Part shown: positions 7,821 through 16,009 of the stretch, piece by piece
Numbering within the stretch: position 1 is the stretch's first letter
Layout: every line of letters begins with the position of its first letter
Assembly (NCBI GenBank): GCA_030697165.1
Contig: JAUYQQ010000004.1
Location: forward strand, 1 to 64,000
DNA: 64,000 nucleotides
Direction: 5' to 3'
Origin: Acidobacteriota bacterium
Lineage (GTDB): Bacteria > Acidobacteriota > Vicinamibacteria > Vicinamibacterales > UBA2999
Notes under the pieces: generated by a model
The model's input: the letters and a program-made list of their open reading frames with translations, nothing else
The model's database searches: none
Told to the model about the DNA's origin: nothing
Program-made: the position numbers and the translations under genes

Positions 7821-9535
7821 GATCGCGCCTTCTTTTTTCGAGCGGGAGTCGCGTCAGCCCGGCGCAGGTTCCGCAACGAGGCTTTGCCGGAGCGCCTGAC
7901 GGTCTCGAGGTCCGCCGTCACCTCGCCCAAGGAGGCACGCTCGCCACGCGTCGCATCGAGCGCCTGCTCCAGCGCGTCTTTCTGCGCCGACAGTCGCGCG
8001 GTACGCTTGTCGAGCTCCGACAGGCGACGGCGCGATTCGGCCGCCTGCCGTTGCCGGTCGGCCATCGCAGCCTGCTCCTTTTCCCAACGTAGGGCGCCCA
8101 TCAGGACGGCGCCGCCCTCCGTGTAGACGTCGGTCAGCGTGAGACCTGCGCCGCTCAGCACCAGTTCGCGCACCTGGTTGGAATGCGCCGTGCCCCGCGA
8201 CTTGACGATCGTCAGCGCGCGATTGCGCTCGCCGCCGTGAACCAGGTAATTCAGATGGATCCAGGTGTCGGCGATGGTTGAAATCTGGATTGGACTCCGC
8301 TCGGCATCGGGGAGCAGGCCGTCCAGCAGGCTGCTGCACAGCAGCGTAATGCCCTCGTGCTTGGCCCAGTCGGTCAACCGTTCGATCACCCCGTTCGCCG
8401 TCAGCTGGTTGCCCTGTCTTGACACCGCCGACAACGGGTCGATCACGAGGCAGCGGGCGCGCTGCTCGAGCGCCATCTGCTTGATGTGACTGAAGTGCAC
8501 CTCGGCACTGCTGGCGCCGGCCCGGGCCGACGTCAGGCGCAGCAGCCCCCGCCGCCGATAGCGCTCCAGGCGGATGTTGACCGACGTCAGGTTGCGAACG
8601 ATCTCACCGGTGTCCGAGTCGAAGCTGACGAACAACGCGCGCTCGCCCCGCTGGCACGCCGCCTCCACGAAGGCACCGCACAGGGTGGTCTTCGCCGTCC
8701 CCGGCGCGCCGGTGATCAGGATGCTGGCGCCGCGGTAATAGCCGCCCCCGAGCATGGTGTCGAGGCGCGCGACCCCCGACGACACCCGCTCGGTGACCAC
8801 GGGCAGGTAGCCGTCGGCCAGCCGGCGCAGGCCGGCCACCTCCACGCCGTGCGAGGTAATGACCAACGGCGAGCGGTTCTCCGCAAACTCCGACCCGCGA
8901 TACTTGAGAATGCGCAGTCCACGCTGCGACACGCCCTCGACCTCGTGGTGGGACAGGGCGATTGCGCAGTCGACCATGAACTGCAGCTGACTGCCCGGCG
9001 CGGGCGCCCCGCCGACGACGGCCTTCGCCGTGATGATGGCGGTCAGGCCCCGGTCCAACAGCCATTCGTGGAGGCGGTAGATTTCGCGGCGCTCGGCCTC
9101 GGGATCGTTGAGCAGCGTCAGGACGACGTCGAGGGCATCGAACACGATCCGCTTCGCGCGAATCTGCCGGGCCTTGGCGTCGATCGCCGCCAGCATGCCG
9201 CCGAGATCGAAGGCGCCGGCCTGCACCAGGTCGGGCGTGGGCTTGGCGTCGAGAAAGAACAACTTCTTGCGTTGCAGGGAATCGAGGTTCCACCCGAAGG
9301 TGGCGGCGTTGGCCTTGATCCGCGACGCGCTCTCCTCGAACGCCACGAAGATGCCGGGCTCGTCGTACTGCTGGGCGCCATTGACCAGCGACTGCAGGGC
9401 CAGCAACGTCTTGCCGGCGCCCGGCCCGCCTTCGACCAGGGTGACGCGCCCGGTTGGTAACCCGCCACCGGTCATCGAATCGAGCCCGCCAATGCCGGTC
9501 AGAGACTTCGCCAACGAACGGGCGCCTAAGCTCAT
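7817..9535 (-). CDS. kaiC: KaiC-family double-domain ATPase with C-terminal coiled coil
   Basis: The 572-residue product has two RecA-like domains. CI (about 10-240) has Walker A GGPGAGKT (36-43), the catalytic pair E67-E68 in FVAFEESAS and Walker B Asp133. CII (about 248-475) has Walker A GAPGTAKT (276-283) and Walker B Asp366, but at the catalytic Glu position it reads SFDSD (D306-S307). The phosphorylation segment SPIQISTIADT keeps the adjacent Ser419-Thr420, equivalent to S431/T432 of Synechococcus KaiC, with Ser414 at the T426 position. Residues about 482-550 are a charged predicted coiled coil, longer than in cyanobacterial KaiC. It is first in the operon. It should hydrolyse ATP at CI and bind KaiB; rhythmicity is not implied. 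Confidence 0.93.
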   Translation of the reverse strand: MSLGARSLAKSLTGIGGLDSMTGGGLPTGRVTLVEGGPGAGKTLLALQSLVNGAQQYDEPGIFVAFEESASRIKANAATFGWNLDSLQRKKLFFLDAKPTPDLVQAGAFDLGGMLAAIDAKARQIRAKRIVFDALDVVLTLLNDPEAERREIYRLHEWLLDRGLTAIITAKAVVGGAPAPGSQLQFMVDCAIALSHHEVEGVSQRGLRILKYRGSEFAENRSPLVITSHGVEVAGLRRLADGYLPVVTERVSSGVARLDTMLGGGYYRGASILITGAPGTAKTTLCGAFVEAACQRGERALFVSFDSDTGEIVRNLTSVNIRLERYRRRGLLRLTSARAGASSAEVHFSHIKQMALEQRARCLVIDPLSAVSRQGNQLTANGVIERLTDWAKHEGITLLCSSLLDGLLPDAERSPIQISTIADTWIHLNYLVHGGERNRALTIVKSRGTAHSNQVRELVLSGAGLTLTDVYTEGGAVLMGALRWEKEQAAMADRQRQAAESRRRLSELDKRTARLSAQKDALEQALDATRGERASLGEVTADLETVRRSGKASLRNLRRADATPARKKKARS

Positions 9536-9752
9536 GTGGCATCATTATGGTTCTATCCGTAAGCTGCAAGAGTCCGCACGCAATCATTCGGTGAGCCAAT
9601 CCCGCCAGTAGATCCGTGTTTACCGCCGCTCGCCTGCCGACGTCGAACTGGTCGCCTGCCAGACGACGTCATAGGTAATGTCAAGTGACGAAGACATTGA
9701 TCTTCGCCTTTTGTTCGCATACCATGGCTGGTTTCCAGGGGAATCTGATCCT

Positions 9753-10973
9753 GTGACTGATTCAATCAACGACCTGTCCGCCCTCCGCATTGAGCGCGAG
9801 CCGCTGAACACCAGCGGCGGCCGCTCGGTGAAGTGGGTGATCCTGCTGCTGGTACTGGGCGGCGCCGGTGGCGGCGCCTGGTACTGGCTGGATCGCGAGC
9901 GCCCGATCGAAGTCGAGGTCGTGGCGGTCACCGAACGTGCCGCCGGCACCCAGGCCTCGGTGCTGAACGCTTCTGGCTACGTCACGGCGCGACGCCGGGC
10001 CACCGTCTCGTCCAAGGTCACCGGCAAAGTGATCGAGGTGAACGTCGAGGAGGGCATGGCCGTGCGCGAAGGCCAGGTGCTGGCGCGACTGGACGACTCG
10101 TCTCTGCAGGCGGGCATGGTCCTGGCCCGCGCGCAGTTGGAGGCCGCCCGGCAGGCCATCCCCGAAAGCGAGGTCCGCCTGACAGAAGCGCGCCTCAACC
10201 TGCAGCGGCAACAGCGGCTGATGAAGGACGGCCTGACCACGCCGTCGGCGATTGATCAGGCCGAGGCCGAGGTCAACTCGCTCGTCGCGCGCATCAGTTC
10301 GTTGCGCGAGCAGATTAACGTGGCGCAGAGCCAGGTGGCGCTGCAGCAGACGGCCATCGACGACATGGTGATTCGCGCGCCGTTTAGCGGCGTGGCGCTC
10401 TCCAAGGACGCGCAGCCCGGAGAAATGGTGTCGCCGGTCTCGGCCGGCGGCGGCTTCACCCGCACCGGCATCAGCACCATCGTGGACATGCGTTCGCTCG
10501 AGATCGAGGTGGACGTGAACGAAAGCTACATCAACCGCGTCAGTGCCGGCCAACCGGTCACGGCGGTGCTCGACGCGTATCCCGACTTCCAGATTCCGGC
10601 CAAGGTGATTGCGGTGGTGCCGACGGCGGATCGGCAGAAGGCCACGGTGCTGGTGCGCATCGGGTTCAACCAGCTCGACCCGCGGATCCTGCCCGACATG
10701 GGCGTGAAGGTCACGTTCCTGCGCGAGGCCGATGCCGCCGCGCCGGTGGCGCAGCAGGCGGTGACGCTGGTGCCCAAGGGCGCGGTGAAGTCCGACGGCG
10801 CCAATAGCTACGTGTTCCTCGTCACCGAAGACACCGTCGAGCGCCGCGCGATCAAGACCGGCGGCACCGACGGCGACCGGCTCGAAGTGACGGCCGGCTT
10901 GAAGGGCGGCGACCGCGTGGTCGTCGCGCCGCCCCCCGAACTCGCCGCGGGCGTGAAGATCATCGTCAAATGA
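9753..10973 (+). CDS. HlyD/MacA-type periplasmic adaptor (membrane fusion protein)
   Basis: The GTG at 9753 is preferred because AGGGGAA lies nine bases upstream; a longer frame begins at 9678. The 406-residue protein has one N-terminal membrane anchor (about residues 24-42) and a lipoyl/barrel-sandwich half (SGYVTARRRATVSSKVTG). An alpha-helical hairpin of about 100 residues rich in Ala, Glu and Gln follows, then the returning lipoyl half with IRAPFSGVALSKDAQPGE and a beta-barrel/membrane-proximal region. It should link an inner-membrane ABC transporter to the outer membrane in a MacAB-like efflux or lipid-export complex. The ATPase and two permeases follow on the same strand. Confidence 0.88.
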   Translation: MTDSINDLSALRIEREPLNTSGGRSVKWVILLLVLGGAGGGAWYWLDRERPIEVEVVAVTERAAGTQASVLNASGYVTARRRATVSSKVTGKVIEVNVEEGMAVREGQVLARLDDSSLQAGMVLARAQLEAARQAIPESEVRLTEARLNLQRQQRLMKDGLTTPSAIDQAEAEVNSLVARISSLREQINVAQSQVALQQTAIDDMVIRAPFSGVALSKDAQPGEMVSPVSAGGGFTRTGISTIVDMRSLEIEVDVNESYINRVSAGQPVTAVLDAYPDFQIPAKVIAVVPTADRQKATVLVRIGFNQLDPRILPDMGVKVTFLREADAAAPVAQQAVTLVPKGAVKSDGANSYVFLVTEDTVERRAIKTGGTDGDRLEVTAGLKGGDRVVVAPPPELAAGVKIIVK

Positions 10974-10992
10974 TGCCGGAAGGCGTGCCAGA

Positions 10993-11014
10993 GGCCGGCA
11001 CTTTAGTGCCGGCC
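10993..11014. repeat. REP-like perfect hairpin (10-bp arms, TT loop)
   Basis: Arms GGCCGGCACT and AGTGCCGGCC enclose TT. The hairpin lies in the gap between the adaptor gene and the ABC ATPase gene and shares its CT-NN-AG centre with the hairpins at 14061, 14099, 52589 and 56541. It may stabilise or attenuate the mRNA between the two genes. Confidence 0.7.
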
Positions 11015-11031
11015 GGCAATAGGAGTCAGAC

Positions 11032-11718
11032 ATGGAAGCACTCGTCAAAGTCAACGGCGTCCACAAGTACTTCACCCGCGGCAGCGAGCGCATCGACGTG
11101 CTCCAGGGCGTGAATCTCGAGATCCCCCGGGGCGACTTCCTCGCGCTGATGGGACCGTCCGGGTCGGGCAAGACGTCGTTGCTCAACCTGATGGGCGGGC
11201 TCGACCAGCCGTCGGCCGGCACCATTGAAGTCGGCGGCACGAACATCGCCGCGCTCTCGGGCGGAATGCTCTCGAAGTGGCGGGCCAACAACATCGGCTT
11301 CGTCTTCCAGCTCTACAACCTGCTGCCGGTGTTGACCGCCGAGCGCAACGTTGACCTGCCGTTGCTCTTGACCAAGCTGTCGAAGGCCGAGCGCAAGAAG
11401 CGCGTCGAGATTGCGCTGAAGGTGGTCGGCCTGGCCGATCGCGCCAAGCACTACCCGCGCCAGTTGTCGGGCGGCCAGGAGCAGCGCGTCGGCATTGCCC
11501 GCGCGATTGTGACCGACCCGACGCTGCTGCTGGCCGACGAGCCGACCGGCGACCTCGATCGCAAGGCCGGCGATGAAATTCTCGACCTGCTGCAGGCCCT
11601 CAACCGCGACCACGGCAAGACCATCGTCATGGTGACGCACGATCCGCGCGCGGCCGAGCGCGCCAAGCGCACGCTGCACCTCGAGAAGGGCGTGCTGCTG
11701 GAGGGAGTGCACGCATGA
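11032..11718 (+). CDS. ABC transporter ATP-binding protein (MacB/LolD type)
   Basis: This 228-residue ATPase has Walker A GPSGSGKTS, a Q-loop region NIGFVFQLYNLLP, the signature LSGGQEQR and Walker B LLADEPTGDLD, followed by the switch His in MVTHDP. The GQEQR signature replaces the more common GQQQR. An AGGAG ribosome-binding site precedes the ATG. Its stop overlaps the next start as ATGA. It should energise the two FtsX-like permeases that follow and work with the upstream adaptor in export across the envelope. The substrate (macrolide, lipid, lipoprotein or peptide) is not predictable. Confidence 0.92.
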   Translation: MEALVKVNGVHKYFTRGSERIDVLQGVNLEIPRGDFLALMGPSGSGKTSLLNLMGGLDQPSAGTIEVGGTNIAALSGGMLSKWRANNIGFVFQLYNLLPVLTAERNVDLPLLLTKLSKAERKKRVEIALKVVGLADRAKHYPRQLSGGQEQRVGIARAIVTDPTLLLADEPTGDLDRKAGDEILDLLQALNRDHGKTIVMVTHDPRAAERAKRTLHLEKGVLLEGVHA

Positions 11719-12863
11719 AGTTCCTCCCCTTGCTCTGGAGCAGCCTGTGGCGCAAGAAGATCCGCACCATCTTCACGCTGCTCTCGGTGTTCGTCGCGTT
11801 CCTGCTGTTCGGGCTGCTGATGACCATTCGCGGCGCCTTCTCGTTCGGCATCGACATTGCCGGCCTCGACCGGTTGATCCTGATCCACAAGGTCAGCCTG
11901 ATCATGCCGCTGCCGGTGTCGTACTTGCCGCGCCTGAACAGCACCGAAGGCGTCGCGCTGGCCACGCACAACACGTGGTTTGGCGGCGTCTACCAGGATC
12001 CGTCGAACTTCTTCGCGCAGATCGCGGTGGAGCCGGAGCCGTTCATGAAGCTGTATCCGGAGTACCAGGTATCGCCGGAACACATGCAGGCGTGGCTGGC
12101 CGACCGCCAGGGCGTGATGGTGGGCGTTGACCTGGCTAACCGCTTCGGGTGGAAGGTCGGCGACCGCATCCCGATTGTCGGCACCATCTGGCAGCCCAAG
12201 CAGGGCCAGGTGTGGGAGTTCAACATCGCCGGCCTCTACGACGGCGAGCCGGGCATCGACAAGACCCAGTTCTTCTTCCGCTACGACTATCTCGACGAGA
12301 ACCGCGCCGGTGGCGCGGGCGCGGTCGGCTGGTACATCGTCAAGATCAACGATGCCGGCGCGGCCCAGCAGATGAGCGCGAAGTTCGACGAGATGTTCGC
12401 CAACTCGTCGGCCGAAACCAAGACCACCACCGAGAAGGGGTTCGTCGAGGGCTTCGCCAAGCAGATGGGCGACATCGGCGCCATCATGATCGCCATCACC
12501 ATCGCGGTGCTGTTCACGATGATCCTGGTCGCCGCCAACACCATGGCGCAGTCGGTGCGCGAACGCACCAGCGAGGTCGGCGTGCTGAAGACACTGGGGT
12601 TCTCCAACCTCTCGATTCTCGCGCTGGTGTTGAGTGAATCGGTGCTGATCGCGGTGATCGGCGGCGGCCTGGGCCTCGCCGCGGCGTGGGCGTTCGTGCA
12701 GCAGGGTGATCCCACCGGCGGCATGCTGCCCATCTTCGTGCTGCCGACACGCGACGTCGCGCTCGGCGGCGCGTTGGTTCTCGGCCTCGGCCTGCTTGCC
12801 GGGATGCTGCCGGCCCTGAACGCGATGAACCTGAACATTACCGATGCCCTGAGGAGAGCCTAA
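11715..12863 (+). CDS. ABC transporter permease, FtsX/MacB-like (first of two)
   Basis: This 382-residue membrane protein begins in an ATGA overlap with the ATPase gene. It has one N-terminal transmembrane segment (about 15-38), a periplasmic domain of about 220 residues, and three C-terminal segments including AIMIAITIAVLFTMILVAAN and the FtsX motif region RERTSEVGVLKTLGFSN. The coupling-helix motif with Glu-Val-Gly-Val-Leu-Lys-Thr-Leu-Gly is clear. With the following paralogue it probably forms a heterodimeric permease, whereas MacB itself is a homodimer with fused ATPase. Confidence 0.9.
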   Translation: MKFLPLLWSSLWRKKIRTIFTLLSVFVAFLLFGLLMTIRGAFSFGIDIAGLDRLILIHKVSLIMPLPVSYLPRLNSTEGVALATHNTWFGGVYQDPSNFFAQIAVEPEPFMKLYPEYQVSPEHMQAWLADRQGVMVGVDLANRFGWKVGDRIPIVGTIWQPKQGQVWEFNIAGLYDGEPGIDKTQFFFRYDYLDENRAGGAGAVGWYIVKINDAGAAQQMSAKFDEMFANSSAETKTTTEKGFVEGFAKQMGDIGAIMIAITIAVLFTMILVAANTMAQSVRERTSEVGVLKTLGFSNLSILALVLSESVLIAVIGGGLGLAAAWAFVQQGDPTGGMLPIFVLPTRDVALGGALVLGLGLLAGMLPALNAMNLNITDALRRA

Positions 12864-14054
12864 GTGTTCAACTGGATCGGACAGACCCTTGCGGTCACCG
12901 CGCTCAACCTCCGCACCATTCCCCAGCGCCTGGGCTCGTCGGGCGTCGCCATTGTCGGCATTGCCGGCGTGGTGATAGTACTGGTGTCGGTGCTCTCCAT
13001 TGCCGCCGGCTTCTCGGCGGCCATGCAAGGCTCCGGGTCGCCGTCGCGCGCCCTCGTGATGCGCAGCGGCGCCGACAGCGAGATGACCAGCGGCCTCGGC
13101 GGCGCCGAGGTCGACGTCATCAAGCAGGCGCCCGGCCTGCGCCGCGACGGCCAGACCGCGGTCGCCTCGGCCGAGCTCTACGTAATCATCGACATCCCCA
13201 AGATCTCCACGAATACCTCGGCCAACGTGCCCATGCGCGGGGTGCAGGAGATGGCGCTGGCGGTGCGTAACGAAGCCTCGATCGTCGAGGGGCGGATGTT
13301 CCAGTTCGGCACCAACGAGATCGTCGTCGGCCGTGGCGCGAGCGGGCAGTTTGCCGGCCTCACCGTCGGCAACGAGTTCAAGTCGGGCCAGGACACCTGG
13401 AAGGTCGTCGGCATTTTCGAGGCCGACGGCGGCGTCAGCGAAACCGAGATCTGGTGCGATGCCCGCGTGCTGCAGGGCGCCTACCGCCGCGGCAACAGCT
13501 ACCAGTCGCTGCTGGCGCAACTGGACTCGAGCGACAGCTTCGACACGTTTCGCGACTGGCTGACCGCCAACCCGCAGGTCAACGTGCAGGTGCGACGCGA
13601 GGCCGATTACTACGCGCAGCAGTCACGGGCGCTCAGCGGCCTGATCCAGGGCGTCGGCTTCGCCATTGCTGCGCTGATGGGCATTGGCGCGGTGTTCGGC
13701 GCCATCCTGACGATGTACACGGCGGTGTCGACGCGGTCGCGTGAGATCGCGACGCTGCGCGCGCTTGGCTTCAACACCACGTCGGTGGTGGTGTCGGTGC
13801 TGGCCGAATCGCTGGCGCTCGCCGCCATTGGCGGCGTGATCGGCGGCATCACGGCGTACCTGGCGTTCAACGGCTACCAGACCTCGACCATGAACTTCTC
13901 CACCTTCAGCCAGGTGGCGTTCGCGTTCCAGGTCACGCCGCAGTTGCTGGTGATGGGGTTGATCTACGCGCTGGTGATGGGACTGGTCGGCGGGCTGTTC
14001 CCGGCGGTGCGGGCGGCACGGTTGCCGATTCCGACGGCGCTGCGCGAGTTGTGA
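12864..14054 (+). CDS. ABC transporter permease, FtsX/MacB-like (second of two)
   Basis: The GTG at 12864 directly follows the TAA of the previous gene, with GAGGAGAG as ribosome-binding site. The product has 396 residues. It has an N-terminal membrane segment (IVGIAGVVIVLVSVLSIAAG), a MacB-type periplasmic domain, and three C-terminal segments with the motif RSREIATLRALGFN. It pairs with the upstream permease and completes the four-gene export operon. A row of hairpins ends the operon at 14061-14118. Confidence 0.9.
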   Translation: MFNWIGQTLAVTALNLRTIPQRLGSSGVAIVGIAGVVIVLVSVLSIAAGFSAAMQGSGSPSRALVMRSGADSEMTSGLGGAEVDVIKQAPGLRRDGQTAVASAELYVIIDIPKISTNTSANVPMRGVQEMALAVRNEASIVEGRMFQFGTNEIVVGRGASGQFAGLTVGNEFKSGQDTWKVVGIFEADGGVSETEIWCDARVLQGAYRRGNSYQSLLAQLDSSDSFDTFRDWLTANPQVNVQVRREADYYAQQSRALSGLIQGVGFAIAALMGIGAVFGAILTMYTAVSTRSREIATLRALGFNTTSVVVSVLAESLALAAIGGVIGGITAYLAFNGYQTSTMNFSTFSQVAFAFQVTPQLLVMGLIYALVMGLVGGLFPAVRAARLPIPTALREL

Positions 14055-14060
14055 GCGTCA

Positions 14061-14118
14061 GCGACGGCTGAAGCCGTCGCTCTCCGGTCGTCCGGAGGGC
14101 GATGGCTTCAGCCATCGC
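14061..14118. terminator. Three consecutive hairpins between convergent genes
   Basis: GCGACGGCT-GA-AGCCGTCGC (14061-14080), CTCCGG-TCGT-CCGGAG (14082-14097) and GCGATGGCT-TC-AGCCATCGC (14099-14118) follow each other directly. The last overlaps the stop codon of the convergent kinase gene. They lack a U-run, so they look like REP-type elements serving as a bidirectional transcription end rather than a classical intrinsic terminator. Confidence 0.6.
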
Positions 14119-16009
14119 CGATTCCTCCCGCGTCAAGCACCTCGCGGATTTTCTTCCTGAGACCCGCGACCGTGTACGGCTTGGCGATGAAGTTCCGGGC
14201 GCGCGCGAGCGCCACCTGACCCATCGTCGCGTCATCGGTGTAGCCCGAGGCGAACAACACCTTGATGCCGGGACGGGCGGCGGCGATGGCCGTGACGAGG
14301 TCAACGCCGCTCATGTCCGGCATGACGACGTCCGTGAACACCAGGTGCACCTGGTCCTGGGGGCTTTCCAGCAGGGCCAGCGCCTGCTTCGCGCCGTTCG
14401 CGGCAATCACCGTAAAGCCGGCGCCTCTCAACATCCGCGTGACGACCTGCCGGAGACCGTCTTCGTCTTCCACCACCAGGATGGTTTCGGTGCCGCGGGC
14501 CGGCTGTGGCACCGCCGGCGCGACGTCAGGGGCGCCGTGAGCCGCGGTCGGCAGGAAGACCCGGAACGAGGCGCCCTTACCTGGTTCGCTTTCGACCACG
14601 ATCCAGCCGCCGGCCTGCTTCACGATGCCATCAACCGTGGCGAGGCCGAGGCCCGTGCCGCGGCCGAGTTCCTTGGTCGTAAAGAACGGGTCGAACATCT
14701 GCCGGCGGACCTCGGCGGTCATGCCGACACCGGTGTCGGTGACGCTGACCATCACGTGCGCACCAGCCACCGCAGGAGGGTGCGCGGCCGCAAACCCGGC
14801 GTCCACGTTGACATTGCTGGTTTCGACAGTGAGCACGCCGCCTTGCGGCATGGCATCACGGGCATTCACCGCGAGATTGAGCAGCACCTGCTCGAACTGG
14901 CCGGGATCGATGAGGACCGGGTCCACCTTCGCCGGTCCAACCACGGTCAGCTCGATGTCCTCGCCAATGAGCCGGCGCAGCATGCCCGCCATGTGATTGA
15001 CGTTGTCGCTGAGGTTCACGACGACCGGGTTGACGATTTGCTTGCGGCTGAACGACAGCAGTTGCCGCGTGAGCCGGGCGGCCAGGTCGCCCGCGTCTTT
15101 GATGTGCGCAAACTCCTGGCGCAGCGGGTGGTCGTCGGGCAGGTCCATGAGCGCGAGGTCGGCCGTGCCGTTGATCACGGTCAGCAGGTTGTTGAAGTCG
15201 TGCGCCACGCCGCCGGCCAGCCGCCCGACCACTTCCATTTTCTGCGCGTGGAGGAACTGCGCCTGCAAGCGCCTCCGCTCGGTCAGGTCACGCTTGATCG
15301 CAATGAAGTTCGTGATCTCGCCGGCACCGTTTTTGACCGGTGTGATGGTCTGTCCTTCGACATACTGGGTGCCGTCCTTGCGGCGGTTCGTCAGCTCCCC
15401 CTCCCAGGCCTTCCCCGCGAGGAGCGTCAGCCACATGTGCTGGTAGAACTCGCGCGGGTGCACACCCGACCGCAGCAGGTCGCGTGGGTTCTTGCCGATC
15501 GCTTCACTCGCGCTGTACCCGGACATCTGCAAGAACGCGGGATTCACCCACTGAAGGACGCCGTTCCGATCGGTGATGACGATGGCATTGGCGGCGGCGT
15601 CGAGCGCGGCGCTCTGCAGCCGGACCTGGCTCGCCAGGCCATGGTTGTACATCGCGATCTCGATGGTGGTGCGGAGGGCGACGGGCTCGAACGGCTTGAC
15701 CAGATAGCCGGCCGGCTCCGCGAGCGCGGCGCGGGCGATGACGTCCTCGGTGGTGTAGGCGGTGAGAAAGATGATCGGGATGATGGTGCGGGCCCTCATG
15801 GCCAGCGCCGCCTCAATCCCGTCCATCCCGGCTGACAAGTGGATGTCCATCAGGACCAGCTGCGGCTGCAGCGCCGCGGCGAGCGCCACGGCTTCCTCGC
15901 CCGAGGTGGCCATGCCAACCGGCCGATGACCAAGCGCGACCAGTTGCCGCTCGATGTCCCTGGCAATGATCAGCTCGTCTTCGACGATCAGGGTTTCAAT
16001 TCCCGTCAT
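14108..16009 (-). CDS. Receiver-PAS-histidine kinase-receiver hybrid protein
   Basis: This 633-residue soluble protein starts with a receiver (IVEDELIIARDI, phospho-Asp in LVLMDIHLSAGMDG, Lys in LVKPFEP). One PAS domain follows (about 135-250; ITDRNGVLQWVNPAF), then HisKA with LAGGVAHDFNNLLTV, HATPase (DTGVGM, GRGTGLGLAT) and a second receiver (VVEDEDGL, TDVVMPDMSG, FIAKPYT). Receivers at both ends fit an intermediate in a phosphorelay. The ATG overlaps the stop of the upstream membrane kinase as ATGA. It is the last gene of a three-gene signalling operon. Confidence 0.92.
   Translation of the reverse strand: MTGIETLIVEDELIIARDIERQLVALGHRPVGMATSGEEAVALAAALQPQLVLMDIHLSAGMDGIEAALAMRARTIIPIIFLTAYTTEDVIARAALAEPAGYLVKPFEPVALRTTIEIAMYNHGLASQVRLQSAALDAAANAIVITDRNGVLQWVNPAFLQMSGYSASEAIGKNPRDLLRSGVHPREFYQHMWLTLLAGKAWEGELTNRRKDGTQYVEGQTITPVKNGAGEITNFIAIKRDLTERRRLQAQFLHAQKMEVVGRLAGGVAHDFNNLLTVINGTADLALMDLPDDHPLRQEFAHIKDAGDLAARLTRQLLSFSRKQIVNPVVVNLSDNVNHMAGMLRRLIGEDIELTVVGPAKVDPVLIDPGQFEQVLLNLAVNARDAMPQGGVLTVETSNVNVDAGFAAAHPPAVAGAHVMVSVTDTGVGMTAEVRRQMFDPFFTTKELGRGTGLGLATVDGIVKQAGGWIVVESEPGKGASFRVFLPTAAHGAPDVAPAVPQPARGTETILVVEDEDGLRQVVTRMLRGAGFTVIAANGAKQALALLESPQDQVHLVFTDVVMPDMSGVDLVTAIAAARPGIKVLFASGYTDDATMGQVALARARNFIAKPYTVAGLRKKIREVLDAGGIGDG

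Noticed and set aside
11451-13520. 689-codon minus-strand frame opposite the ABC permeases
   Set aside because: No recognisable domain, extreme His/Arg/Gln content, and a clear plus-strand operon occupies the region.
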